Shown here in pieces: positions 23,779 to 33,187 of a stretch of DNA of 35,520 nt. The number at the start of each line of letters is the position of its first letter. The stretch's first letter is position 1. The stretch is from Chitinophaga pinensis. GTDB lineage: Bacteria > Bacteroidota > Bacteroidia > 2-12-FULL-35-15. The notes beneath the pieces were generated by a model. That model was given only the letters and a program-made list of their open reading frames with translations, was not told where the DNA came from and searched no databases. A program made the translations under genes and the position numbers. The stretch lies in assembly GCA_945885475.1 (NCBI GenBank), contig CAMCYR010000033.1:1-35520 (forward strand). Direction: 5' to 3'.

Positions 23779-25053
23779 ATGTATAAAAAAATTTACTCAT
23801 TAATTGCCGGAAGTTTAATGTTAGCATCAACGGCTTCGTTGAATGCACAATGTGCCGGTGGGCGCTACCACGATTTTATTTTTCCACTTACTCCGGATAC
23901 GACAAAGAATGTTGTTTACGGAAGTAATGTAAAAGAAACGGGTGCAGTACAACCACTGTTAATGGATGTTTACCAACCTACAGGAGATGTTGCAACCAAC
24001 CGTGCTTTAATTGTTATGGCACATGGCGGAAGTTTCATCGGAGGATCAAAAGACGGTAGCGATGTTGTTCCATTATCAAAGGACCTTGCAAAAATGGGAT
24101 ACGTTGTAGCGTCAATTGAATACCGCTTGGGTATGAATAATTTCCCTTTCCCAGGTCCCGATTCATCAGATGCAACGGAAGCAGTAATGCGCGCTGTTCA
24201 TGATGGAAGAGCTGCAGTTCGTTACTTCCGAAAAAATGCACGAATAGGTGGAAACACATTTGGTATCGATACCAACAACATTTATTTCGCAGGTGTTTCT
24301 GCGGGAGGATTTATTGCTTTACACCTTGCATATCTAGATGAGCAATCTGAATTCCCATCTTTTATTGACACGCTTCAACCCGGATTATTAGGGGGTGTTG
24401 AGGGCTTGAGTGGAAACCCAGGATATTCATCCGATGTAAAAGCGATCGTAAATATTTGTGGCGCTCTTGGTGATACTGCATGGATCAAACCGGGCGATGA
24501 ACCGGTACTAAGTTTTCACGGAACAAATGACAATACCGTTCCTTATAATACGGATATGATTGTACTTGGTGGATTTTACCCTCTTTTGGTAATTGACGGC
24601 AGTGCTTCAGTCAACGAGCAAGTTGACCAATTGGGAATTGTAAATTGTTTTGAAACATACGAAGGACAAGATCACGTGCCTCACACGTCAAGCGCAACTT
24701 ATTACGATACGACCTTGGTGATTACCAGAAATTTCTTAGAGCATTTCACGTGTGGTGTTCCATTAGATTGTAACTATACAACCGGTGTAGGAATCGAGGA
24801 TATTGCAAGTGATGCGAATTTTAATATTTACCCGAACCCAACCTACAACTCCGCAACTATTGATCTTACTGCATTTAACGGCGAAGAAGTTTCAATTGAA
24901 TTGTATGATGCTTTAGGCCGTCAGACAAGAAATGTGAACAGTATTAAAACAAATCTATACACGTTAACGAGAGATAATTTACCAAGTGGTATTTATTTTA
25001 TGAATGTATTGGTGGATGGAAAAAAATTCAGTAAAAAGATCGTATTTGAATAA
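23779..25053 (+). CDS. T9SS-exported alpha/beta-hydrolase (esterase family)
   Basis: The protein has 424 residues. A Sec signal peptide (MYKKIYSLIAGSLMLASTAS, cleaved near NAQ at 24) is followed by an alpha/beta-hydrolase domain. The oxyanion motif HGG is at 82-84, the nucleophile elbow GVSAGG is at 172-177 (Ser174), an acid is at D251 in HGTNDNTVPY, and the His is at 299 or 302 in QDHVPH. The last 80 residues form a type A T9SS sorting domain: NIYPNPTYNSATI, IELYDALGRQ and a final LPSGIYFMNVLVDGK before a basic end. The protein should be exported and fixed on the surface or released. Similar folds include feruloyl/acetyl esterases and carboxylesterases; the substrate is not predictable. It is a single gene ending in a strong bidirectional terminator. 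Confidence 0.88.
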   Translation: MYKKIYSLIAGSLMLASTASLNAQCAGGRYHDFIFPLTPDTTKNVVYGSNVKETGAVQPLLMDVYQPTGDVATNRALIVMAHGGSFIGGSKDGSDVVPLSKDLAKMGYVVASIEYRLGMNNFPFPGPDSSDATEAVMRAVHDGRAAVRYFRKNARIGGNTFGIDTNNIYFAGVSAGGFIALHLAYLDEQSEFPSFIDTLQPGLLGGVEGLSGNPGYSSDVKAIVNICGALGDTAWIKPGDEPVLSFHGTNDNTVPYNTDMIVLGGFYPLLVIDGSASVNEQVDQLGIVNCFETYEGQDHVPHTSSATYYDTTLVITRNFLEHFTCGVPLDCNYTTGVGIEDIASDANFNIYPNPTYNSATIDLTAFNGEEVSIELYDALGRQTRNVNSIKTNLYTLTRDNLPSGIYFMNVLVDGKKFSKKIVFE

Positions 25054-25070
25054 TCTTGCGATCCTGAAAT

Positions 25071-25111
25071 AAAAAAATCCCACTCCGTAAATTTCGGAGT
25101 GGGATTTTTTT
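25071..25111. terminator. Strong bidirectional terminator
   Basis: ATCCCACTCCG (25077-25087), a 7-nt loop, and CGGAGTGGGAT (25095-25105) form a perfect 11-bp stem, preceded by seven A and followed by seven T. It lies between the convergent esterase gene and the LD-carboxypeptidase gene and should stop transcription from both sides. Confidence 0.92.
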
Positions 25112-25131
25112 GTATTTTCTCCACTGCTGTA

Positions 25132-25220
25132 GAAATGACAAAGGAATCGGTTATCGAAATAACAAAGGGAGGTGTTGTCGAAATGACAAATGAAGCTGTT
25201 TTCGAAAAAACAAAAAAGTA
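25132..25220. repeat. 24-bp tandem repeat block
   Basis: Four degenerate units begin at 25132, 25156, 25180 and 25204, each opening GAAAT(G/A)ACAAA (the fourth GAAAAAACAAA) and, for the first three, ending GTT-TC-like. The period is exactly 24 bp. It lies between a terminator and the end of the LD-carboxypeptidase gene. It can be read as a short open frame with an 8-residue repeat, but no start context or partner supports translation. Confidence 0.8.
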
Positions 25221-25229
25221 TGATCGTTT

Positions 25230-26123
25230 TTAAGAAAGTGAAGAACCAGATTCATCTACCACCAGCTTCATTCTTTTCCCTAATACAAGTGCCAGATTCC
25301 GATCAACATGTCCGGCTGGGAAATTAAAACAGACAGGAAAATTATACTCCTTCACAGCATCAATAATAATTTCTTCCGCAGTTTTTCCAAAAGGAATTGC
25401 GTTATCTTTCATATCGGTCATACCACCTACGAGCAATCCCGCGAGATGTCTCAATTTTCCAGCACGCTGTAAGTTCAGCAGCATACGATCGATGTGGTAT
25501 AAATATTCATCAAGGTCCTCCATAAATAAAATTTTTCCTTTTGTATCTACATCAGAAACACTTCCCGACAAGGCGTATAAAAGTGAGAGGTTCCCTCCTA
25601 CTACTTCCGCTTCAGCAACACCTTTTTTATTGAAAACAGATGCTTCAAATTCATAGGCGAACTCTTTTGCAAACAATGTCTTCATTAATGTTTCAACCGC
25701 TTCTTCATTTTTAGAAAAATTGATTGGCATGGTGGCATGCAGCGTTTGGATCCCGAGCGAATGAATATGCGAATGCAACACAGTAATATCGCTGTAGCCG
25801 ATGACCCATTTGGGTTGTTCTATAAACCCGCTGAAATCAATTTTATCAATGATCCGCATTGTACCATAACCACCACGTGCACTGATGACTGCTTTTATTG
25901 ACTTATCATCTAATGCCGTTTGAAGATCAGCAGCGCGCTCAGCATCCGTTCCTGAAAATTGATTGTTTTGTTTGAATAAATTATCGCCCAACACAACATC
26001 CAGACCCCAGTTTTTAAAAACACTGATAGCGGCACCAAGCTCCTCCAAAGCTATTTTACGAGCTGATGCTATAATGGCGATTTTATCGCCTTTTTTTAAG
26101 TGAGGTGGTTGAATTAAATTCAT
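25230..26123 (-). CDS. ldcA: S66 family LD-carboxypeptidase
   Basis: The protein has 297 residues. It follows the S66 family from end to end: PPHLKKGDKIAIIASA at the start, SARGGYGTMRIID, the nucleophile Ser111 in WVIGYSDITVLH, GGNLSLLYALSGS, a catalytic Glu in LFMEDLDEYLYHIDRML and the His in FPAGHVDRNLALVLG. There is no signal peptide, so it is cytoplasmic. LdcA removes the terminal D-Ala from tetrapeptide muropeptides during cell-wall recycling. The same family contains MccF-type enzymes that cleave microcin C, so a peptide-nucleotide resistance role cannot be excluded. It is convergent with the esterase gene and divergent from a decayed globin gene. Confidence 0.88.
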   Translation of the reverse strand: MNLIQPPHLKKGDKIAIIASARKIALEELGAAISVFKNWGLDVVLGDNLFKQNNQFSGTDAERAADLQTALDDKSIKAVISARGGYGTMRIIDKIDFSGFIEQPKWVIGYSDITVLHSHIHSLGIQTLHATMPINFSKNEEAVETLMKTLFAKEFAYEFEASVFNKKGVAEAEVVGGNLSLLYALSGSVSDVDTKGKILFMEDLDEYLYHIDRMLLNLQRAGKLRHLAGLLVGGMTDMKDNAIPFGKTAEEIIIDAVKEYNFPVCFNFPAGHVDRNLALVLGKRMKLVVDESGSSLS

Positions 26124-26179
26124 TTTCGAGTGGTTCTTTTAGCAAAAGTAATCGGATATTTGTAAAAAAAAGGATATTA

Positions 26180-26530
26180 GTAAAAACAGATACTCTCCTT
26201 CCTGCAGATGTAACAAAGCTAATCAAAACTTTTTACGATATGTTGATGATAAGTTCCATAAAGCATTATTTTACTCATCTGCATTTAGACGAACACAGTC
26301 CCAGCACGGATAGTTTTTGGAAGGCGACCTTATTTGCTGATTTCACCTATGGGCAGAATATGATGGAAAAGTACATGTATTTACCCTTAAAAAAAGAAGA
26401 ATTTACGATCTAGCTTTAGCTATTGTGGGATTCGGTTGATGCGCTTGACAGCGGTCCGAATGCGGAAACAAGAAAGAACAGGTCGTCCAGCATCGCTTAT
26501 ATCATGCAAAAGAAGTTATTGAAGGATTAA
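26180..26530 (+). pseudogene. Decayed group III truncated haemoglobin
   Basis: In one frame, 26180-26530 encodes a recognisable group III truncated haemoglobin (117 codons): KTDTLLPADVTKLIKTFYD, then SFWKATLFADFTYGQNMMEK, LPLKKEEF, and after two stops LWDSVDALDSGPNAETRK and SIAYIMQKKL. The frame is broken by TAG codons at 26411-26413 and 26417-26419, the first at the place of the Trp that usually follows the helix EF region. The proximal haem-ligand His expected after MEK is Tyr. A few residues are missing around the C-D helices. No good start codon precedes the homologous part: GTA stands where ATG would be expected. An upstream start at 26105 in this frame would add unrelated sequence overlapping the divergent gene. 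The gene should not be functional. Confidence 0.8.
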
Positions 26531-26534
26531 TTTT

Positions 26535-26542
26535 TATCTTTG
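26535..26542 (+). promoter_or_regulatory. Predicted metG -7 box
   Basis: TATCTTTG matches the TAnnTTTG -7 consensus and lies 50 bp before the metG ATG, just after the remains of the haemoglobin gene. A clear -33 TTG at 19-21 bp is not seen. Confidence 0.45.
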
Positions 26543-26591
26543 TTAGCCTTTTTTACTTACTCTGAAAAAAGGAAGAAATTTGAAGCCAATT

Positions 26592-28628
26592 ATGAAATTT
26601 AAAAGATATACTGTTACCGCAGCATTGCCCTACGCAAATGGTCCCGTTCATATCGGTCATTTAGCCGGCTGCTATTTACCTGCTGATATTTACGTTCGCT
26701 ATCTGCGCTCAAAAGTTGAAGACGTGAAATTTATATGCGGATCAGATGAACATGGTGTGCCTATAACCATCAAAGCTAAAAAAGAGGGCATTACGCCGCA
26801 ACAGGTTGTAGACAAGTATCACAAAATGATGGCTGAGGCCTTCAACGAATTTGGTGTTTCATTTGATATTTATTCGCGTACCTCATCCAAAATACACCAC
26901 GAAACAGCATCTGAGTTTTTTAAAAAACTATACGACAAAAAAGTATTTGTTGAGGAAGTGACGGAGCAGTATTTTGATGAGAAAGCAAATCAGTTTTTAG
27001 CTGATAGATATATTGTAGGGACTTGTCCGAAGTGCGGAAACGAAAATGCATACGGTGATCAGTGTGAAAAATGTGGTAGCACCTTAAATGCAACCGACCT
27101 GATCAATCCTAAATCGGCACTTTCCGGTGAAAAACCCGTATTAAAAAATACGAAGAATTGGTTTTTACCACTTGATAAAATGCAGCCGCAAATTGAATCC
27201 TATATCGATTCACATAAAGAATGGAAGAGCAATGTATTCGGACAATGTAAAAGCTGGCTGAACTCGGGCTTACAACCTCGCGCCATGACACGCGATTTAG
27301 ATTGGGGCGTTAAAGTTCCTGTAGAAGGTGCCGAAGGAAAAGTGTTGTATGTTTGGTTTGATGCGCCTATCGGATATATTTCCGCAACAAAAGAATTAAC
27401 GCCCGACTGGGAATTATATTGGAAAGACAAAGAAACGAAACTCGTACATTTTATCGGAAAAGATAATATTGTATTTCATTGTATTATTTTTCCAGCCATG
27501 TTAATGGCTGAAGGTTCATACATTTTACCTGAAAATGTTCCGGCAAATGAATTTCTGAATCTGGAAGGCGATAAAATCTCTACCTCACGCAACTGGGCCG
27601 TATGGCTTCATGAGTACCTTGTCGATTTTAAAGACAAACAAGATGTGTTGAGATATACACTTTGTGCGAATGCTCCTGAAAGCAAAGACAATGATTTTAC
27701 CTGGAAAGATTTCCAGGCAAAGAACAACAACGAATTAGTTGCCATACTTGGAAATTTCGTGAACCGCACCTTGGTTCTGACGCACAAATACTACGAAGGA
27801 AAAGTTCCAGAGGCATCCGAATATACAAAAGTAGACCTTCTTTTATTGGAAGAGATTAGCAAATATCCTGCGAAAATTGCAGCAAGTATCGAACAATACC
27901 GTTTTCGTGAAGCGTTAAGCGAATTAATGAATCTGGCGCGATTGGGAAACAAATATCTTGCCGATAACGAACCATGGATATTGATCAAAACAGATGAAAA
28001 GCGTGTACAAACGATTATGAACGTATCGCTGCAGATTTCGGCAAACCTTACTGTATTGATGGAACCATTTTTACCATTTACATCTGTTAAACTAAGCAAC
28101 ATGCTGAATTTAAATAAAGAATTAAAATGGAATGACGCTACCCGCACAGATCTTTTGTTGGCCGGACATTTAATAAACACAGCAAGTTTACTCTTCGATA
28201 AAATTGAAGATGAAGCGATCGTTGCACAAGTTCAAAAACTGGAAGATTCAAAACTATTGAACGAGGAAAACAATGTTGCTATGATAGAACCATCAAAACC
28301 TGAAACATCATTTGATGATTTCTCTAAAATGGATATCCGCATCGGGACTATATTAGAAGCGGAACGTGTTCCTAAGACCGATAAATTATTAAAATTATTA
28401 ATCGATACGGGAATCGACAAGCGAACCGTTGTTTCCGGAATAGCAGGCTATTACAAACCAGAAGAGATTATTGGTCAGCAAGTATGTATTCTTGTTAATC
28501 TTGCTCCACGTAAAATAAAGGGGATAGAAAGTCAGGGTATGATCTTAATGGCGGAGAACAACAAAGGAGAATTAAGCTTTGTTGCAGCAACAAAAGACAC
28601 GATGAATAATGGCGGTGCTGTAAAATAA
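26592..28628 (+). CDS. metG: Methionyl-tRNA synthetase with C-terminal tRNA-binding domain
   Basis: Start set at ATG 26592; a TTG four codons upstream is less likely. The product has 678 residues. The class I HIGH motif is at 20-23 ([10 protein letters not shown]). A zinc-binding knuckle with [18 protein letters not shown] is near 145-163. The second signature, KMSKS in most enzymes, is KISTS at 328-332, a variant found in MetG1-type enzymes. The anticodon-binding helices follow, and from about residue 575 there is an EMAPII/Arc1-type tRNA-binding domain ([47 protein letters not shown]). It charges tRNA-Met. It has its own -7 box and a strong terminator. Confidence 0.96.
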   Translation: MKFKRYTVTAALPYANGPVHIGHLAGCYLPADIYVRYLRSKVEDVKFICGSDEHGVPITIKAKKEGITPQQVVDKYHKMMAEAFNEFGVSFDIYSRTSSKIHHETASEFFKKLYDKKVFVEEVTEQYFDEKANQFLADRYIVGTCPKCGNENAYGDQCEKCGSTLNATDLINPKSALSGEKPVLKNTKNWFLPLDKMQPQIESYIDSHKEWKSNVFGQCKSWLNSGLQPRAMTRDLDWGVKVPVEGAEGKVLYVWFDAPIGYISATKELTPDWELYWKDKETKLVHFIGKDNIVFHCIIFPAMLMAEGSYILPENVPANEFLNLEGDKISTSRNWAVWLHEYLVDFKDKQDVLRYTLCANAPESKDNDFTWKDFQAKNNNELVAILGNFVNRTLVLTHKYYEGKVPEASEYTKVDLLLLEEISKYPAKIAASIEQYRFREALSELMNLARLGNKYLADNEPWILIKTDEKRVQTIMNVSLQISANLTVLMEPFLPFTSVKLSNMLNLNKELKWNDATRTDLLLAGHLINTASLLFDKIEDEAIVAQVQKLEDSKLLNEENNVAMIEPSKPETSFDDFSKMDIRIGTILEAERVPKTDKLLKLLIDTGIDKRTVVSGIAGYYKPEEIIGQQVCILVNLAPRKIKGIESQGMILMAENNKGELSFVAATKDTMNNGGAVK

Positions 28629-28644
28629 AAAAACATCCTAATCA

Positions 28645-28689
28645 AAAAAAAGCAAGCCGATCAATAGGAATACGTTGGCTTGCTTTTTT
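28645..28689. terminator. Terminator after metG
   Basis: AAAAAAGCAAGCC (28646-28658) pairs perfectly with GGCTTGCTTTTTT (28677-28689) across an 18-nt loop, 17 bp after the metG stop. The A and T tails make it potentially bidirectional. Confidence 0.88.
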
Positions 28690-28720
28690 ATAAATACACT
28701 TTAAAACGATACCAGTAACA

Positions 28721-30877
28721 ATGAAAAAAATCAACTTTCTCTTTTTATTATTTATTACCGTATCACCGGTACTCTTCGCTCAGGAAAGAATATTAACAAT
28801 GGAGGAAGCCGTTATAAAACAGCGCAGCTCTTTGGCACCATCACGACTTAAGCAATTGATGTGGATAAAAGGAAGCAACAATTTCTCTTACATCGAAAGC
28901 AGCAATAAAGAGGAAACGCTCGTTAGCGGAAGTGCAGAGAACGACAAAAAAAACAACCTGGTTTCACTTACTGAGCTGAATAATTCATTGAGCTCAGCGG
29001 GACAAGCAGCGGTAAAACCATTCCCCATAATACTATGGAAAAATGCCAAACAATTTACATTTGAGTCGGATAGAAAAGTTTTGTGCTATGATATCAGCAC
29101 AAAGAAAACAAGCATAGACGCTACGCATGATTTCGGGGATGACGCGGAAAATAAAGATGTTGCAAAAAGCACAAATTATGCAGCCTACACGATAAAAAAT
29201 AATTTATTCATCTATGATGGAAAAAATAACCTGATCGTTACGAATGATAAAGATGAAAACATCGTAAACGGAAAATCGGTTCACCGTGATGAATTCGGAA
29301 TTTCAAAAGGAACATTCTGGTCGCCTAGCGGCAAGCTGCTTGCCTTTTACAGGATGGATCAAACGATGGTAACAGACTACCCGATCATCGACTGGACGAG
29401 TCGTCCTGCGAAAAATGAAAACATTAAATATCCGATGGCCGGAGATAAAAGCCATGAAGTAACAGTTGGAATATACAATGTAAGCAACGGCAAAACGACC
29501 TTCTTAAAAACGGGTGAACCGAAGGAGCAATACCTCACCAACATTGCATGGAGTGCCGACGAATTGCATGTGTTTATAGCAGTATTAAACCGCGATCAAA
29601 AGGGGATGAAATTAAATTCATACAGTACAGTTACGGGCTTATTTGAAAAAACATTGTTTGAAGAGAAGCACGAAAAATATGTACATCCGATGCATCCGAT
29701 GGTATTTTTACCGAACGCCTCCGGACAATTTATCTGGCAAAGCGAGCGCGATGGATACAACCATTTATACCTATACAATAGCGACGGAACGCTTATAAAA
29801 CAATTAACGAAGGGCAACTGGATAATCACTGATTTCGCAGGATTTGACGCCAAAGGAACAAAAGCATTTTACACTTCGACAACAGAAAGCGGCATTACCA
29901 GAAACTTTTATTCGATAGAAATTAAATCGGGAAAAACAACACGTATCACCTCAGGAGAGGGGACACATACAAGTACGTTAAGCAGTAATGGAAATTACAT
30001 CATCGATAATTTTCAAAGTACGATCATTCCACGCAGCATCAACATTGTGAGCGTGTCGGGTAAAAAATCAAAAACGATTTACACAGCCAAAAATCCATTG
30101 CAGGAATACAAGTTAGGAGAGCTGAATATTTTCAAGCTAAAAAGCGAAAACGGAGACGAACTTTTTTGCAGATTATTTAAACCAGTCGCATTCGATTCAA
30201 CAAAAAAATATCCAGTGATTGTCTATTTGTATAATGGTCCAGGTTTACAAATGATCAACAACACTTGGAATGGCGGAGGCGATCTTTGGTTTCAATACAT
30301 GGCAGAAAGAGGCTTTGTTGTATTCACGATGGATGGTCGGGGAAGCAGCAACCGCGGATTGGCATTTGAACAAGCGACCTACTTGCATGCAGGTGTAGTG
30401 GAAATGAAAGATCAGATGGTTGGCGTAAACTATTTAAAGTCTCAGCAATATGTTGATAAAGATCGTATGGGTATTTTCGGCTGGAGTTACGGTGGATTTA
30501 TGTCAAGCAGTATTATGACCCGCTATCCGGATGTTTTCAAAGTGGGTGTTGCAGGCGGACCTGTTATCGACTGGAGCTATTATGAAATTATGTATACGGA
30601 ACGTTTCATGGGGACACCACAATCAAATCCGGAAGGTTATAAAGAATCAAGAGTGATCAACTACATAGATAATTTAAAAGGAAAATTATTGCTGATTCAT
30701 GGGGCGCAAGACAATGTAGTTGTTTGGCAGCACAGCATGCAATTTATAAAGGAATGTGTTGACAAAGGCAAACAGGTTGACTACTATGTATATCCGGGAC
30801 ATGAACACAATGTTTTAGGAAAAGACAGAGAGCATCTGTATCAAAAGGTAACAGATTATTTCATACAGAATTTGTAA
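28721..30877 (+). CDS. S9 family peptidase (dipeptidyl peptidase IV-like)
   Basis: The protein has 718 residues. The signal peptide MKKINFLFLLFITVSPVLFA is followed by a beta-propeller of the DPPIV N-terminal type, with FWSPSGKLLAFYRMDQTMV, YPIIDW and WQSERDGYNHLYLY. The alpha/beta-hydrolase domain then carries IFGWSYGGFMSS (Ser589), the acid D664 in HGAQDNVVVW and a His at 694 or 696 in YPGHEHNV. This is the layout of periplasmic S9B dipeptidyl peptidases, which remove N-terminal dipeptides, usually after Pro or Ala. Bacteroidota use several for peptide utilisation. Length is normal for the family. It is a single gene following the metG terminator. Confidence 0.92.
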   Translation: MKKINFLFLLFITVSPVLFAQERILTMEEAVIKQRSSLAPSRLKQLMWIKGSNNFSYIESSNKEETLVSGSAENDKKNNLVSLTELNNSLSSAGQAAVKPFPIILWKNAKQFTFESDRKVLCYDISTKKTSIDATHDFGDDAENKDVAKSTNYAAYTIKNNLFIYDGKNNLIVTNDKDENIVNGKSVHRDEFGISKGTFWSPSGKLLAFYRMDQTMVTDYPIIDWTSRPAKNENIKYPMAGDKSHEVTVGIYNVSNGKTTFLKTGEPKEQYLTNIAWSADELHVFIAVLNRDQKGMKLNSYSTVTGLFEKTLFEEKHEKYVHPMHPMVFLPNASGQFIWQSERDGYNHLYLYNSDGTLIKQLTKGNWIITDFAGFDAKGTKAFYTSTTESGITRNFYSIEIKSGKTTRITSGEGTHTSTLSSNGNYIIDNFQSTIIPRSINIVSVSGKKSKTIYTAKNPLQEYKLGELNIFKLKSENGDELFCRLFKPVAFDSTKKYPVIVYLYNGPGLQMINNTWNGGGDLWFQYMAERGFVVFTMDGRGSSNRGLAFEQATYLHAGVVEMKDQMVGVNYLKSQQYVDKDRMGIFGWSYGGFMSSSIMTRYPDVFKVGVAGGPVIDWSYYEIMYTERFMGTPQSNPEGYKESRVINYIDNLKGKLLLIHGAQDNVVVWQHSMQFIKECVDKGKQVDYYVYPGHEHNVLGKDREHLYQKVTDYFIQNL

Positions 30878-30955
30878 TTAAAAATTAAAACCGGATACAA
30901 AGCGTAACGGAAAATAATTTCAATATTTTTCTGAATAACAACGATGCTATTTTAG

Positions 30956-31027
30956 TGATTTCGCCCAGAATCGAACTGGGATCAAAAGTTTAGGAAACTT
31001 CTATTCTATCCGTTGAACTACGAAACC
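30956..31027 (-). tRNA. tRNA-Arg (anticodon CCT)
   Basis: Read on the minus strand from 31027, the sequence folds as a cloverleaf. The acceptor stem pairs GGTTTCG with CGAAATC. The D-arm is GTTC-AACGGAT-AGAA. The anticodon stem GAAGT/ACTTT holds the loop TTCCTAA, anticodon CCT. The T-arm is CCCAG-TTCGATT-CTGGG with the normal TTCGA. The discriminator is A and the CCA end is not encoded. It reads AGG codons. It stands alone between the S9 peptidase gene and lpxD, antisense to both. Confidence 0.93.
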
Positions 31028-31074
31028 TTGATTTTAAAGGACTGCAAAGGTATCAAATTTAACAGAATTCCATA

Positions 31075-31104
31075 TTGTCAATTGCGTAATAATTAGTAAT
31101 TTTA
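31075..31104 (+). promoter_or_regulatory. lpxD promoter
   Basis: TTG at 31075-31077 is followed after exactly 19 bp by TAATTTTA at 31097-31104, one mismatch from TAnnTTTG. This is the expected arrangement of a Bacteroidota housekeeping promoter, 27 bp before the lpxD ATG. Confidence 0.55.
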
Positions 31105-31131
31105 GGTTCTATATTTAGAATCGGCAATTAA

Positions 31132-32178
31132 ATGAAATTTACAGCTAAACAAATAGCAGACCTATTACGCGGAACTGTAGAAGGAGATGGAGATGTTGTT
31201 GTTTCCAGCCTTGCTAAGATTGAAGAAGGAAAGGAAGGTAGCCTGTCCTTTTTATCCAATACCCTCTATACACCATATATATACGAAACGGATGCTTCCG
31301 TTGTGATTGTAAACAATTCATTAAAGCTCGAAAAACCAGTAAAATCAACACTTACGATCATTCGTGTGGAGGATTCATATACCAGTTTTGCTGAATTATT
31401 AGAAGTCTACCATCAAACAAAACACAATAAAAAAGGGATAGAGCAGCCATCGTTCATTTCTCCCAGTGCGAAACTCGGAAACGATTGTTATATCGGTGCC
31501 TTTGCTTATATAGGCGAAAATGTAAAAATCGGAAATAATGTAAAGATCTACCCGCATTGTTATATTGGCGACAATGTAACAATAGGAAATGATTGCACAT
31601 TTTTTTCAGGAGTAAAGATCTATTACGACTGCCTCATCGGGAATGATTGTACAATACACGCCAGCACCGTTGTTGGAAGTGATGGGTTTGGATTTGCTCC
31701 GAATGCAGAAAATAACTATAAAAAAATTCCTCAAATCGGAAATGTGATCATTGAAGATCATGTGGAAATAGGATCCAATACCTCTATCGACAGAGCAACA
31801 ATGGGCTCAACGATCATACGGAAAGGATCCAAACTGGATAATCTGGTGCAAATAGCACACAATGTTGAATTGGGTGAAAATTGCATATTGGCAGGCGGCT
31901 CGTTTGTAGCCGGCTCCACAAAGCTCGGAAACAATGTAATGATGGGCGGACAGGCGGGTGTCATCGGACATTTAACGATTGCAAACGGTGTTAAAATTGC
32001 CGGACAATCCGGTGTCGGAAACAGTATCGAAACCGAAGGATTGGTTGTACAAGGATCTCCGGCTTTCGCAATCGGTGATTTCCAGAGAAGTTATGTCTTA
32101 TTCAGAGGCTTTAAAAAGCTGAATGACAGAGTCTGGTCACTTGAAAAAGAAGTGAAAAAGATAAACATCACAGAATAA
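31132..32178 (+). CDS. lpxD: UDP-3-O-acylglucosamine N-acyltransferase (LpxD)
   Basis: The protein has 348 residues. The N-terminal uridine-binding domain includes [19 protein letters not shown]. From about 105 the left-handed beta-helix is formed by hexapeptide repeats ([20 protein letters not shown] and many others). The catalytic His is H243 in [13 protein letters not shown] (His239 in E. coli). A C-terminal helix follows. LpxD adds the second acyl chain to UDP-3-O-acylglucosamine in lipid A synthesis in the cytoplasm. Here lpxD is apart from the usual lpxC/fabZ/lpxA cluster and is followed after 20 bp by an acyltransferase gene, probably in one operon. Some Bacteroidota carry two lpxD copies, so this one may not be the only one. 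Confidence 0.94.
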   Translation: MKFTAKQIADLLRGTVEGDGDVVVSSLAKIEEGKEGSLSFLSNTLYTPYIYETDASVVIVNNSLKLEKPVKSTLTIIRVEDSYTSFAELLEVYHQTKHNKKGIEQPSFISPSAKLGNDCYIGAFAYIGENVKIGNNVKIYPHCYIGDNVTIGNDCTFFSGVKIYYDCLIGNDCTIHASTVVGSDGFGFAPNAENNYKKIPQIGNVIIEDHVEIGSNTSIDRATMGSTIIRKGSKLDNLVQIAHNVELGENCILAGGSFVAGSTKLGNNVMMGGQAGVIGHLTIANGVKIAGQSGVGNSIETEGLVVQGSPAFAIGDFQRSYVLFRGFKKLNDRVWSLEKEVKKINITE

Positions 32179-32198
32179 GCAGCGCGTTTTCAAAGAAT

Positions 32199-33050
32199 AT
32201 GACTCCAGATAAATTCATAGATGTAGAAAAGGTTCTCAGAGAGAAAGCTCCAGGTTTAAAAAAATGGATGCCCCGGTTTGTATTGAACTGGCTGAAACGA
32301 AAACTGCATGAAAGCGACATCAATGAAATGATGATCGACCTGAAAGATTTTCATGGTGTAGAATTTAACAATAGAGGCTTAGATAAATTAGGTGCAAAAA
32401 TAGAATCAACCAATCCTCATTTTATTCCTAAAAAAGGAGGAATAATTTTGGCAGCCAATCATCCTCTTGGCGGATTGGACGGCATGGCATTCGTCAAAAC
32501 TATCGCAGAGATTCGCCCCGATATTCATTTTGTTGTGAATGACGTTTTGAAAAATCTGAAAAATTATGGCGATGTATTTATTGGGATCAATAAGATAAAA
32601 TCTACCTCCGCAACTTCATTAAGAACCATTGAAAGTGTTTTAATGACAGAAGAAGCAATCGGTTTCTTTCCTGCAGGATTGGTATCCAGAAAACAAAATG
32701 GAGTGATTATGGATCTGGATTGGAAAAAAAGTTTTGTTACTCAGGCGATCGATCACAAACGAATGATCGTTCCGGTTTTTATTGAAGGTCAAAATTCAAA
32801 ATTCTTTTACAACTTCGCTAGTTTCCGCAAGCGCATTGGCATCAAGGCAAATATTGAAATGTTATTTTTGCCCGATGAAATGTTCAAACAAAGAAACCGC
32901 ACCATTAAGGTCCATTTCAGCAAAGCATTTGATCCCGCAATATTAGATAAGCGCAAATCTCACAAAGGCTGGGCTGATCACATCAAAAAGTATATTTATT
33001 CGAAGGAGTTTAAAAAGGGTATTCCGTTTGAAGAGTATATGAATATGTAA
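32199..33050 (+). CDS. Lysophospholipid acyltransferase-family protein
   Basis: The protein has 283 residues. The acyltransferase motif is NHPLGGLDG with H88 and D94, the HPxGxxD form seen in hemolysin-like and ornithine/glycine-lipid acyltransferases, rather than the NHxxxxD of PlsC. The second block is FFPAGLVSRK, and a third VPVFIEGQNSKFFY. The N-terminus is basic and amphipathic without a full transmembrane helix, suggesting peripheral membrane association. It probably acylates a lyso-lipid with acyl-ACP or acyl-CoA. Coupling to lpxD by position suggests envelope lipid synthesis, but the acceptor is unknown. It ends upstream of a bidirectional terminator. Confidence 0.83.
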   Translation: MTPDKFIDVEKVLREKAPGLKKWMPRFVLNWLKRKLHESDINEMMIDLKDFHGVEFNNRGLDKLGAKIESTNPHFIPKKGGIILAANHPLGGLDGMAFVKTIAEIRPDIHFVVNDVLKNLKNYGDVFIGINKIKSTSATSLRTIESVLMTEEAIGFFPAGLVSRKQNGVIMDLDWKKSFVTQAIDHKRMIVPVFIEGQNSKFFYNFASFRKRIGIKANIEMLFLPDEMFKQRNRTIKVHFSKAFDPAILDKRKSHKGWADHIKKYIYSKEFKKGIPFEEYMNM

Positions 33051-33137
33051 AATCAATTCCTTTTCAAAACAATATTCTTTTGCTGCATTTCCACCTCATC
33101 ATACTTTTTAAGCAAATTTCAATTAATATTAAATCAA

Positions 33138-33168
33138 AAAAAAGTCCCGCAACATGCGAGACTTTTTT
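33138..33168. terminator. Bidirectional terminator
   Basis: AAAAAAGTCCCGC (33138-33150) and GCGAGACTTTTTT (33156-33168) pair with one mismatch around a 5-nt loop. It sits between the convergent acyltransferase and TPR-protein genes. Confidence 0.85.
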
Positions 33169-33187
33169 ATACTTAACAAAAGTAATT

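Noticed and set aside
25132-25220. CRISPR-like array
   Set aside because: The period is 24 bp with no conserved repeat separated by unique spacers, and there are no cas genes; it is a simple degenerate tandem repeat.
26105-26413. 102-codon plus-strand frame as an intact gene
   Set aside because: Its C-terminal part is a globin that stops early and continues after two TAG codons; the N-terminal 25 codons are unrelated and overlap the divergent gene. Called a pseudogene instead.
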